From: Theobroma cacao
Lineage: Eukaryota > Streptophyta > Magnoliopsida > Malvales > Malvaceae
Length of the DNA stretch: 64,000 nt
Assembly: GCF_000208745.1 (NCBI RefSeq)
Contig: NC_030859.1
Location: 19,668,772 to 19,732,771 of the forward strand
Direction: 5' to 3'
The notes beneath the pieces are model-generated. The model had not been told where the DNA came from and searched no databases. It worked only from the letters and a program-made list of their open reading frames with translations. The translations under genes and the position numbers were made by a program. The stretch's first letter is position 1; each line of letters begins with the position of its first letter. Below are positions 1 through 10,055 of this stretch, piece by piece.

Positions 1-300
1 TCTAGATCTTGTAAATGTTGGTTGACATCCCTAAGCTTACACGAATTTTGGACTTGTTTCAAAGTTATTGCCTTTATACAAGAATCTCCACATAATCTAA
101 CCAACTTCTTTTATTTTTAGTGAGTATACGATGTTGGTAGAAAAGGACTTTAGCTGCGGTGAAAGCAGTGATAGTAAGTTGTTGCAAGGAGAGCATTATC
201 TTCACTCCAAGCCTTCTGACGGATTTAAAAAGGTTGCATGGTTAGAATTTTGATTTGTTTGGTGAAAGTTTTTCAAGATATCCAAAACAAAGTTAAATCA
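1..300. repeat. Direct repeat, copy 1 of a ~290-bp unit
   Basis: This stretch is closely similar to 2412-2710 in the same orientation. Shared stretches include the run around GGACTTGTTTCAAAGTTAT, the CAAGAATCTCCACA motif and GATGTTGGTAGAAAAG. Copy 2 keeps a 75-codon open frame on the plus strand (2469-2696), while copy 1 is interrupted. I do not recognise a protein in it. It is probably one end of an old local duplication that also produced the paired blocks at 1840-1985 and 4952-5105. Confidence 0.7.
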
Positions 301-359
301 ACCGAACATTGATATTTAGCAAATGGTGAAAATTCTTATTAAGCAAAGAGGCTATATAT

Positions 360-830
360 ATATATTGATTAATGAAAAAAAAAGAATATAAGAAATAGTG
401 AAAACCTTGCAAATCATATGCAAAAAGAAAATAAAATAAAAAATTTTCTATAGTTATTTGATTTGAAAAGAAATAAAAATTATTTGTTTAATTCACTTAA
501 AAAAGAATAGGAGAAATGGTCAAAACCGTGCAAATTGTGTGTTGATTGATTTACAAAAAAAAAGAATATAAAAAATGATGAAAACCGTGCAGATTTTGTA
601 CAAAGGAAAAAAAATAAAAAAATTTAGTTTACTTATATAGTTTGGAGAGAAAAAAAATTGTTTCATTGATTCAGTAAAAAAGATGATAGATGAAATGTTG
701 AAAACCTATGTGCAAAAGGAAAAAAAATTAAAAAAAAAAGAATTGAGAATTTGTGTGCAATGCATAAGAAAATAAATAAACAATTTAGTAATAGTTATTT
801 GGTTTGAAGAGAAAATTTATTTGATTATGC
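360..830. repeat. Degenerate AT-rich tandem repeat
   Basis: Three to four diverged units of roughly 150-180 bp follow each other. Each carries an AAAAAAGAATATA-like stretch, then a GAAAACCGTGCAAAT-like motif, then an A-rich block and a TAGTTATTTG(A/G)TTTGAA-like block. Units drift strongly and their boundaries are approximate. No coding potential is seen. Confidence 0.5.
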
Positions 831-1839
831 CATATGCCGTGTTAAGATAAAATTATTAATGATGTCAAATGGACGTGTTTATAAAATAATTTCTTCGATT
901 CTAATTTCTATAGTAATAAATTTAATATTTAAATATTTGATTTATTTTTACTATATATTTTTTAAAATATTTTATTTAAATAGATATTTTTTTTATTATT
1001 ATTATTTTAAATTACTTTTATTAAATAATCAACTTAGTTTCATGAATATTTTATTTGTAATATTGTTGGAGTTAATTAGTCTCTATATTAATTTTAATCT
1101 TAAATAAAATATTTTATGAATTTATTTCTTTAAATATTTACGATGAATATTTAAATTAACGAGATATTGGAATATAAGATTAGAGTTTATCTGAACGCTT
1201 CAATGAAAACCCTAATCAAATTTTGTATCTAGGAAAGTCATTTCGAAAATAGCAATTCTTTACCTTCCCAGGTAAAATTCCATCATTGAAGTTAATCCAA
1301 ATAATATTTTTCTATATTAATACTCTTGACGACATAGCTAGCCTAATTTCCTAAACCTAAATATTTTAACCCTCCAATTTTAGACTAATTTTATCTCTTA
1401 TTAAATTGTATACTACATTATTTATTATTATATCATTTTTATATTTCTTTTTTAGCCTAATATCTATTTTATTATATTATCCCAAGCATTATATATAACA
1501 AAGTATTTCATTATTTATTGATACATTTTTAAAAAAAAAACACCTAATAATACATTATCCTTTTATTCTATTTAGAGAATACATATATATTCATATCTTT
1601 TCTATATTAATTGAACATTACATATTAATTTATGCATATATATATTTATATAAACTATATCAGTCATTGATTAAAACTAACAATAATCACATAATACAAA
1701 CAAATAAAAAATAATCCAAACTCAACCAAACACTCAAAAAAAAAATATTCGTACTTGGTTTGGGCTCTCTATGATCTAAAGAAAATGGACGCAAGCATAT
1801 TTTGGAGAAGCCACAATTCTAACTTGGTCCATGAGTTTC
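831..1839. other. AT-rich intergenic DNA, no gene seen
   Basis: Very AT-rich. The only open frame (859-1107, +) encodes a run of Ile, Leu, Tyr and Phe, which is what AT-rich noncoding DNA gives by chance. No promoter, RNA gene or element boundary was recognised. Confidence 0.5.
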
Positions 1840-1985
1840 AAACCTTTATTGTATTATCAATTTTAGTTTGATGATGGGTTTCTCATCTATATATGTGGTT
1901 TGATTTGTAAAATATATTCTAACATATTTAACAATGGGCCAAAGCCCAACCTAGAGAATGCTAAAAAAGCAAAAAAGTTTGCTTA
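1840..1985 (+). repeat. Orphan copy of the SUMO-like pseudogene 3' flank
   Basis: This block matches 4952-5105, the DNA immediately downstream of the stop of the plus-strand SUMO-like pseudogene. Shared pieces include TTTTAGTTTGAT, ATATATGTGGTTTG and TATGGGCCAAAGCCCAACC-like sequence (AATGGGCC here). Similarity begins at about the position of that pseudogene's stop codon. I infer a third SUMO-like copy once lay here, with its coding part now lost. Confidence 0.55.
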
Positions 1986-2411
1986 TTCATCAATTGGACA
2001 AGTTTTCAACATAGTCTTTTCATTACCAAGAAATAATTAATCAAACAAAATTGAGAACTCAAACAGTAATAAATAATGCATGAATATTTGAATAAACAGA
2101 TACTAGTTGTAATTACAATAAATGAAGGCGGTAGATGGGACAATCTTATGTTTTTTCAGCCATTTGAGAAGGTAATTTTCATGGGAGATGAGCAACCATG
2201 GTAGACGAATCATTTTGGTACCCGTAAGCAAAATCTCTGAGCAGATAGTACATTGTTCAATATCCCCGTGTCTTCTAAAAGCATGAGGCTCTTCAACTTT
2301 CAGATGATGTCGTTTTCCACCACTACATTAGCTTCAATCCAACTGGGCAATTAACTTAAACACTTGTAAGTGGAACTTCTTATTTATTTTTACTCTATAG
2401 TTACGAGGAAT
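1986..2411. other. Intergenic, possible decayed coding remnant on minus strand
   Basis: 2100-2340 is less AT-rich than its surroundings and reads on the minus strand as interrupted protein-like sequence, with stops and no assignable family. I cannot support a gene call. Confidence 0.25.
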
Positions 2412-2710
2412 TTCTAAATCTTGTAAAAGTAGGTCGAGTCACACAACTGTTGGACTTGTTTCAAAGTTATGATCTTTGTACAAGAATCTCCACACAGTTT
2501 AACCAGCTTCTTTATTTGTAGCATGTATACAATGTTGGTAGAAAAGGGCTTTGGCTGCGATGGAGGCAGTAATAGGAAATTGTTGCAAGGGAGCATTGTC
2601 TTCACTCCAAGGCTTGTGACTAATTTGAAGGGATTGCATAATTGGAAATTTGGTTTGTTTAGTGGAAGTTTTTCAAGAATTCGCAAACAAAACTAAATCA
2701 ATCGAACAAT
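2412..2710. repeat. Direct repeat, copy 2 of a ~290-bp unit
   Basis: Second copy of the unit at 1-300. It holds a 75-codon plus-strand open frame (2469-2696) and an overlapping minus-strand one. Neither has a recognisable domain. The frame is interrupted in copy 1, so conservation gives no support for coding. Confidence 0.7.
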
Positions 2711-3473
2711 GATTTACCCGATGGTGTAACTTCTAGTTAAGTAGAGAGGATATATATATATAATCATTTATATATATATATATACACGTATTTAATATAA
2801 AAATACACATATTTATTATTGAGTTAAATATTAATACAGAACATGAAATTGATTAATTTTTATATTAATTATAATCATAAGAGGATTAGTATTCAAGATT
2901 TTCCTTTTTACAATCATATTAGGAATGCAACTTGTTACAGTTAATTCCTAATAGGGATATAAATAGGTTATTGTTATATGGGTTTTACAATTATATTAAC
3001 ACTATCGATCTTTTACATTGAAATGCTAATAAGGATGTAATCCAACCTGATAATGTTGTGTTATATTAATTATAATGATACAAGGGGCAGTATTCCTTTT
3101 AAATCATATTAGGATTATCAACCAGATAATTGTTTGAGCCCGATTTTATATAGTGCTACAAAAAGTTTAGATTTTGTGAAATTTGAATCTTAACACAATT
3201 TTAATAATCTCAACCAACTTACCTCCTTTTAAATCAATAAATGTAACAATAACAAATGTGATATTAATTTATATTAGTTGAATTAAGATGTAAACATAAA
3301 TATGTAAAATTTTATTACTAGTAGAGATTGAACTCATAAAAAGATGGGAAACACTAATTGTTTGCCAACTTAAATGGGTGTCAATGAATTCAAATTAATA
3401 ATTAATGAATCATTCTTTACTATTAAGACTCAATTTTGATAGTACTTTAATTTTATACAAATTTTAATAGAGC
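2711..3473. other. AT-rich intergenic with (TA)n microsatellite
   Basis: An interrupted TA dinucleotide run lies near 2748-2785. The remainder is AT-rich DNA without a supported gene. Confidence 0.5.
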
Positions 3474-3816
3474 TTAAATATCCTGATAACTAAACGATTT
3501 CGAGTTGGATACCTTAAAAATACCAAGTACCTTATCCGTGACAGTGCATTTGGCCAATGCAATAACATCAATGATATCTTCATCTACCACCTTCGTATCA
3601 TCAGCTGTTTCCATCGGTTTTATATGGAAACTCCTGGAGTTGAAGGCAACACCAATGCGTCGAGTGTAATCGAGCATTAGTTGACGTAGCTATGTCTTTG
3701 GTCCCATCAAATAATAAAGTTGATCAGCTTCCTTCTGTCCGAATCCGCTTTCCTTCTGTGGCCTGAGAAAGGGTGATTAGAGTTGTTTGAGTTGCTGCTG
3801 TGCTAATCATATCCAT
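3474..3816 (-). pseudogene. SUMO-like (ubiquitin-fold) pseudogene, left member of a divergent pair
   Basis: The start at 3816 begins a peptide with MISTAATQTTL, followed after a one-base frame change by a SUMO-like segment. The segment reads EADQLYYLMGPKT, stop, then LRQLMLDYTRRIGVAFNS. It continues to F-H-I and an acidic VVDEDIIDVI tail. In plant SUMO the matching order is a beta strand, L(R/K)(K/Q)LMxxY, a V-x-(F/L)-N-S step, an acidic hinge and D-E-I-D-A. No C-terminal di-glycine is present. One frameshift and one in-frame stop break it. It is homologous to the plus-strand copy at 4478-4951 in reading frame, start context and upstream DNA. Family call is by pattern only and could be another ubiquitin-fold family. 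An intron removing the lesions is possible but I see no good splice pair. Confidence 0.55.
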
Positions 3817-4477
3817 TTTCACTTGCCAAGAGAAATAGTCATCAGACAGCCTTTTTCTTAGGACGTCTATGCAAATGATCAAGGGACAATTTATATAGTA
3901 GTATTCAATTTGCAGGAAAGAGCACAAGTGTCTCTTTGGGAGTTGAAAACTGGAAATTAAGAGGATAAGAACTTGCTTTGGAAACATACATACATGCATT
4001 TTCTCCTTCAAATTAATATCCTATTTTATCAATTTGGCATTGGAAATTTACCAATCTTTACTATGATTATTAATAAAAATAACTGCCCCATCACAATTCA
4101 AAAGGCCTAATCTTTTATGAATAAGTCAGGAATTAATCTTCATCTTGACTATTCAAACAGGCTTGAAAAACTCTGCTTCCAAACTTCTTTCATCCAAAGT
4201 GTGGAAGGAACTGAACGTATCAGTGCACCTCATCAAGCTCTATCAATCTTCGAGCTGGTTAATTAAAGCTAATAATAATATAAGGAGATCAGGCAATGAA
4301 GCGACCCTCCATCACTCAAACCGGTCAAGGAGCAAATGCATGCATATATGTTGTCTTTGCTATTGATTATTTGAACTCCCAAAGAGACACTTTTACAACT
4401 TGGTATTTACTTTCTTCTTGTCTGGAAAATGCTATATAAGGTCTATTCTCTTTGTCCTTGGCAAAGAAGCAGTGAAA
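3817..4477. promoter_or_regulatory. Palindromic divergent promoter region of the SUMO-like pair
   Basis: The two upstream regions are mirror images. The 19-mer AAGTGTCTCTTTGGGAGTT at 3926-3944 is exactly inverted at 4374-4392. TATATAA boxes lie at 3891-3897 (minus gene) and 4433-4439 (plus gene). Both starts sit in the context GTGAAAATG. Similarity extends outward to ATGCATG-containing stretches (about 3980-4003 and 4328-4353). The inner ~320 bp is unrelated spacer. This supports an inverted duplication that carried its promoter. Present activity is unknown. Confidence 0.6.
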
Positions 4478-4951
4478 ATGATCAAGAGCTGCACAGCAGC
4501 AACTCCATTGAGTCTAATCTATACTTCTCAGGTGAAAGAAAGAGAACCCATTGTATTTTTTTTTTTTTATAATTGTGGATAAAAGGATTCGAACTTTGCT
4601 TTTAGGTAAGAAGATCATACACTAACTAATGAATCAAATGCTTGAACGTAAGATAACCCCATTGTTCCAAAAGTGCAGGAACAAAAAGAAGCTCACCAAC
4701 TTATCTCTCTATCTTGTGCCAAAGAAGAGAACCCCATTGTTCTGAAAGTGTAGAGACAGAAAGAAGGTGATCAACTTTCGTATCGGATGGGCCGAAACAC
4801 ACCACTACGTAATCTAATGCTTGATTAAAGTGACGGTACCCGTGCTGTTTTCCGTCGTACGAGGTTCGTTTTCAATGATTATCGTCTTGATCCAGACAGA
4901 ACAGCTGATGATTTGGGGATGGCGAATGAAGATATCATTGATGCAGGATGA
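4478..4951 (+). pseudogene. SUMO-like (ubiquitin-fold) pseudogene, right member of a divergent pair
   Basis: The start at 4478 gives MIKSCTAATPLSLIYTSQ, like the start of the minus-strand member. After insert-like DNA with a poly(T) tract, the fold resumes in two partial copies: NPIVPKVQEQKEAHQL (about 4653-4705) and NPIVLKV, stop, RQKEGDQLSYRMGRNTPL (about 4731-4803). Then come RNLMLD, a stop, a basic F-R-R-T-R-F strand, a DPDRTADDLGMANEDIIDA segment and a final stop at 4951. Order and spacing fit SUMO (beta strand, LMxxY, hinge, acidic tail), but there is no GG processing site and there are two internal stops. The internal repeat of the first strand shows a small tandem duplication. Called as a pseudogene, with the family assigned by pattern. 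Confidence 0.55.
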
Positions 4952-5105
4952 GTATCGAATCTTTGTTATATATCCATTTTAGTTTGATCATCGAGTTCTA
5001 ATCAATATATGTGGTTTGTTTTATACAATAGTAGAATATAATATTTCAATATGGGTATATATAGCTATGGGCCAAAGCCCAACCCATAGAATAGTAAGAA
5101 AACAG
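4952..5105 (+). repeat. 3' flank of the SUMO-like pseudogene, repeated at 1840-1985
   Basis: Contains TTTTAGTTTGATC, ATATATGTGGTTTG and ATGGGCCAAAGCCCAACCC, shared with 1840-1985. It marks the end of the duplicated block. Confidence 0.55.
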
Positions 5106-6263
5106 AAGAAAATTACTTAAACTTGACCTTTTTTTTTCATTTAATTATTTATAAAAAAAATCACTAAATCTCTCTCTCTCTCTCTCGAACATATACATCT
5201 TGTACAAATAACTATAAAAATATTTAAAATATATTATATCATATATTTTAAAATATCTCAAATGCATAGATTACCCAATGTCACCCCTTGAAATTCTCAC
5301 GTGCTTGACCATTTCTTGATTTGTGCAAGTTTTAGATAGGTAAAATATCAATTTCTCTGTAACATTTCAATTTTATATATAGAAAGTTTGGTAATTAAAT
5401 TAAATTCTATTTAAAGGAGAGAAAATCCAAATTAAATTGTCTATTCTTTCTTGAAAGTGCAAAAATTTGAGTAGTCACTATCACTTTCTTTATCTCTAAT
5501 ATCGTCAAAGAAATTTAAAAATTCTAATTAACTGTGTATAAAACTTTTATATATACAGTCCATTTAAAACGTGTAAAATTATTTTTTTTCTTTTTTCTCT
5601 TAAAAGAAGCTATAAGACGAAAATATTTTTGATTGGTATAAGTCTTTGTCATGAACTCTGTCATTCTCCATTATATTTGCCTTTCCACCAAATTTAATAT
5701 TGAATTTAAGTTGATTGATTATATTTTGTTAAAAGATATTCTCGTCATTAAATCTTGAAATTTCGTCTCAAAAATTTACATTAAAAGTTTAAAATAAATA
5801 AATGTAATTTATGAAATTAAAAAGATTATTTAATTTAAAACCCTTATTTATAATACAATTTCAATTAAATTATTTTAACAAGTAAACAACCTGCAAATTA
5901 TCAAGTTGATGCTTTGACCGACAAGCATCTTTTTGGTGTTCGGTAGGCCTACCCATCTTTTTCTATGAAGGGTTCACAATGAATTTCAATCACATCAAAT
6001 GTCTGCAGACATTTCACAATCAATTTCGTGTTTCGTATTAACATTTACCTCAATAATAAATACGTGCATTTTGATATTAAAAAATTAAAATTAAAATTAA
6101 TAATTCAAATCAAACCCTTAATTGGGGAAAAAAAATATTTCTTTCAATTAGGCATGTGAATCAGATCATCAATTAAGGCTTATGATCATCCAAACACCAA
6201 TAAGCTAAATGCAAGAAAGTGGGAATAATTTTTATTGAAAATGCTAAACAATTTACCTAAAAA
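5106..6263. other. AT-rich intergenic, downstream of the aquaporin gene
   Basis: Holds a short (TC)n microsatellite at about 5170-5186 and otherwise AT-rich DNA. The part from about 6180 to 6263 is probably the 3' UTR of the minus-strand aquaporin. No other gene is seen. Confidence 0.5.
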
Positions 6264-6992
6264 TCAAGCTTTCTTCTCCTTGGATGGTGGTGGAGGAGAA
6301 GAAAGCAGGAATCTGAAAACCCAAGCAGCCAAAGTTGCCCCAGTCAAAGGACCAATCCAATAAACATAGTAAAGCTCCCAAGAATTGTGCCAGTTGTTCT
6401 GATATGCCCATCCAAAGGCATTGGCTGGATTCATGGAAGGTCCAGTGTATTTGGAACCTGTTGTAACCAATCCCACAGTTGACGCAGCCATTAACCACAG
6501 CTTAATCAAAGGGTTTTTAGGACCTCTGACCAGAATCACAAGGAGAGCAAGGCTGAGCCCAAAAGTCAAAACCCCTTCAGCAATTGCCCCTGTATGCAAA
6601 TCCACATTCAGGGAAGGTCCTTTGATGAATTTCTTGTATTCCCCCGGAATCACTTGCAGGATTGCCTTGACACCAGCAACTCCACCCGCAGCCTGAGCAG
6701 GAAAACGTACGGCCATGGAGAGGAGAGAGGAGTTTTTCTTGAGACCGGCGGCATAGAAAGTGAGAGAAGCTGTGGGGTTGAAGCTGGCACCACCCAAAGC
6801 TTCTCCAATCAAGCTGAAGAGGAAAACTAAACAACTGACAAGGATGGTGGTGATAAAGAGAGGAGCCAAGGGGAGGGCTTGGACACCAAGGAAAGTTGCT
6901 ATTTTGCCTGTAAAAATCCTTAGCGTAGGCATGCTAAACACCCACATGGATGTCAACAGGGCATCTCCTATGGCTGCCTTGATCACTCCCAT
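6264..6992 (-). CDS. Small basic intrinsic protein 1 (SIP1-type aquaporin)
   Basis: A 242-residue intact frame, the usual SIP1 length. SIPs are plant aquaporin-superfamily channels that reside mainly in the ER membrane and conduct water. The two half-helix loops are visible: the first has the SIP1-type variant NPT (residues 72-74, in SFNPTASLTFY) instead of NPA. The second has canonical NPA (188-190, in GPSMNPANAFGW). Six hydrophobic segments surround them. The N-terminus is very short, as in SIPs, and the C-terminus ends in a proline stretch and the basic tail SKEKKA. The start at 6992 gives the family-standard MGVIKAAIGDAL. The coding sequence is read without an intron. Frames on the opposite strand here are shadows. 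Confidence 0.93.
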   Translation of the reverse strand: MGVIKAAIGDALLTSMWVFSMPTLRIFTGKIATFLGVQALPLAPLFITTILVSCLVFLFSLIGEALGGASFNPTASLTFYAAGLKKNSSLLSMAVRFPAQAAGGVAGVKAILQVIPGEYKKFIKGPSLNVDLHTGAIAEGVLTFGLSLALLVILVRGPKNPLIKLWLMAASTVGLVTTGSKYTGPSMNPANAFGWAYQNNWHNSWELYYVYWIGPLTGATLAAWVFRFLLSSPPPPSKEKKA

Positions 6993-7200
6993 CTTCCTCT
7001 TCAGTTCACCCCTGGGAAGAGCCCCAGAAAACCAGACTTTCAGCCCTCCCTTTGCTTAGCTTTTGGGCCCGTCTTTTTGTTCTCTTTTGCCTTCTTTTTC
7101 TGGTGCTTTGTCAAGACAGCATTTCAACTTGTCTGAAAACAAACGAATACCAAGATACCAACTGCTTCTGCGGCTTATCTTGGCTTTGTGGATGGTAGTG
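6993..7200 (-). promoter_or_regulatory. 5' flank of the SIP1 gene
   Basis: Upstream of the start the minus strand is pyrimidine/purine biased (CTTTTTCT- and TTCTCTTTTGCC-like stretches), typical of a plant leader. A TGGGCC element (site II-like core) lies at 7064-7069. No clear TATA box was placed. Confidence 0.35.
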
Positions 7201-8689
7201 ATATCACGTGAATCTTACCTAACCGAGTAATTATATTAAATTCTATACATAAGAAAAAAATGCATGTTACGTGCCAGGGTAAAATTTTTAAGTTTCAGAT
7301 AATAAAAAAAAATAAAGAGTTGAAACATGTTTTATTAAAATATGTTTATGAAAATTAATTAAATTATTAAATGTATATATAAATTGATGTAGTTTATATA
7401 TAAAATAATCCAAATAATTATTATTTTATATATGGTTGTAGAATTTTAATTTTTAGTCAATATTAGAAATTTTACACGTGTTTTATTGAGTTATATTTAA
7501 AAAAAATTAATGTATTAGTATAATAATTAAATGAATATATAACAATATTCTAATCAATCTGTTTATAAAGTTTAAAAATTTCATTGTCAATGTATAAAGT
7601 AATAATTTAAAATATATTAAATTAAAAAAAATTATTTGGAAACGAAAGAGATAAGAAAATTAGGCTGTAACATTCGACAGGAAGTTTAATACTAATTAGT
7701 TTCATTTTCAATTATAATATACATACATATATATATTAAGTTACATAAAATTTTGAATAGGAATTACATAAACAAGAGGAAATGGACTATATTTTATAAA
7801 TATAATATTTCTTTAGATAATAACAAGAAACACGATTTACTCGTTGCAGTGAATGGGATTTTTTACATAAAAAATATTAATTTTTATGTATTAATTTTAT
7901 AACAAATGCCTTTATTATATTAAAATAATGTTTTCTCTCAATACATTCAAATTCATAATATTAATTCTCAACCACTATATTTAATATAGGAATATTATTG
8001 TAAATACTATTTAAATTAACTTTAAACGGTATTTTTTTAACACCCTTAGTAGCATGTTGTAAGATGAGATTCTCTTGGTCTTTTTTTTTTGCTTTTTTTT
8101 TTCATCATTATTTTAATACATGTACAAAAATCCAAAAATAAAAGAAAAATATAAAAGGCTTATGAATGAGTTCAGCAATGGGCAAGGAAAGTATGGAACA
8201 AAGTTGTTTGAACCAACAACCAAAGCCCAAATAAAGCTGAAAATAGTAAGCACCAAAAAGCCCAAAATGACAAAAGGGTTCGGAAGACCCAATTAATCGT
8301 TCAATTTATATTATTATATATATTATAAATGTATATATTACATGTTCAAAGAGTTAAAAAATTTATACAAAAATTATATTTTCTAGGAAAATTAATAATA
8401 ATTTCTTTTTATTTTTTTAAATTTTTTTATACTTTTGCATGATAGAAAAATAATTCAATGTTGAATGTAATAAAAGAATATGGATCAGTACATTGTTAAT
8501 TAATTGATTTGACAAAATGTTTCGTATATAGTTTACATTCTTATTTAAAGAGTGACTAAACAAGGAAGTGCATTTGAGGTTTTTTGTTCAACCAGGCATA
8601 CATAAAGTAGAAATTAAAGAAATATAGTAGGTAATAAATTTATCCCCTTAAAAGGCTTAGCTGCTTAGGTCCAAAAAATAAGATGCATA
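7201..8689. other. AT-rich intergenic, no gene seen
   Basis: Strongly AT-rich with many A/T homopolymers. I found no supported coding region, RNA gene or element end. Confidence 0.5.
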
Positions 8690-9508
8690 TGGTGGATTGG
8701 GAAACTGTATGCAGCTATGGTGAGAATGTGAGCGTAGATTACTGAATTGGTAGCTTAAGAATATGGTTTTGCTAAGTAAGTGGTCGTGGAGATATGGGAA
8801 TGAGAAAGGAAGTTTGTGGAGAGCGATTGTTGATCAGAAGGTTAGAGGTGACCCTTTGGCACTACTTATGAATTCTATGAATAACGAGAATTACTTTATA
8901 TTGTGGAACAATATTATCAATCCCCTTTTCCTTACTAATAAATTTTTTATGTAAGTTACATTGAGCTTAGGAGTAATTATTGGTAATGGGCAAAGTGTAT
9001 CTTTCTTGGATGATAAGTGGATTGAGGGGTTTATTCTAAGAGAAAGTTTTCCTAGGACGTACTCTTAATGGTTAACAAAAGTGGGAAGGTTTGTGAGTAT
9101 GGGGAATGGGTTAGGAATAAATGGGTTTGAAATGTTGAATTTGTAAGGGGAGTAATCAGGTGGAAAATGAGTCAGAGATATTTTTTTAAGCCTTCTTAGA
9201 GTTTGGCCTCTGGATATGTGTCTAAAAGATAAATTGGTATGGAAACGAGAAATTAATGAAAAGTATTCTACGAGGTCTTTTTGTAGGGCAGTGTTGAATG
9301 GGACTAGTGTGAGTGATGATTGATGAAGTGTGGAAGTTGGTTTGATGTAGTTTGGTTCCATAAATTAGAGGTGTTTACTTGACAAGTTATGCTTGGTAAG
9401 GTTGCAGTTAAGTGTGGATTAATTAAGAGGTGCTTGTTTAATAGAAGTATGGGTATGTGTGCTATGTGTAATGCGGAGTTAGAGACTGTTGGGCATTAGA
9501 TTTTACTT

Positions 9509-9986
9509 TGTTGTGAAAATTGCCCAAGAATCAACAAAGATAAAATCCAAAGAAAATAAGCAAACAGAAAAACACAAGAATTTATGTAGGTCGGCCTCTT
9601 GTCTACGTCCACGGAGTGAAACTGTTCTTCTATTATTGAGAATTTAAAGTACAATAAATTGACCTTTATGGTTCCCCAAAACAACCTAAGATCCCTTGCA
9701 CACTCTTCCTCAATAACCTCCCAAAAACATTCACTCAAATCACTCTAGCTCCACCTAGAGCAAAAGATAGAGTTACAAGATGTTCCCTCTCTAGAGCTCT
9801 CAAAGCACTACTTGCAATTCTAAAGCCTAGAAATCCACTTTTATAGTATAAAATTCCAAAGTAGAATGTGATTAAGATTCGATGTGGAATAAGAAGTTTA
9901 AAACCATACAACTACTCAATGTTGTACACAAACAAAAAATCCAAATCAAATAAGATCTAGAATTCTAGTCAACCTAAAACTCAACA
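9509..9986 (-). repeat. LTR (3' LTR of the element)
   Basis: 478 bp, TG...CA termini, near-identical in length and sequence to 11624-12101. Because gag is on the minus strand, this copy is the element's 3' LTR. Confidence 0.92.
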
Positions 9987-9999
9987 AATTTCCACCTTT
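9987..9999 (-). other. Polypurine tract of the Copia element
   Basis: Immediately inside the 3' LTR the minus strand reads AAAGGTGGAAATT, a typical Copia polypurine tract for plus-strand priming. Confidence 0.75.
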
Positions 10000-10055
10000 G
10001 ACTTGAATTCAAACTCCTTAAACCTCCTCCACTAGTCGCACCTAATTGCAACTTC

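Noticed and set aside
859..1107. 82-codon plus-strand frame
   Set aside because: Composition is only Ile/Leu/Tyr/Phe/Asn from AT-rich DNA; no domain or gene context.
6421..6834. Several overlapping frames opposite or out of frame to the aquaporin
   Set aside because: Shadows of the SIP1 coding sequence, which has the conserved NPT/NPA motifs.
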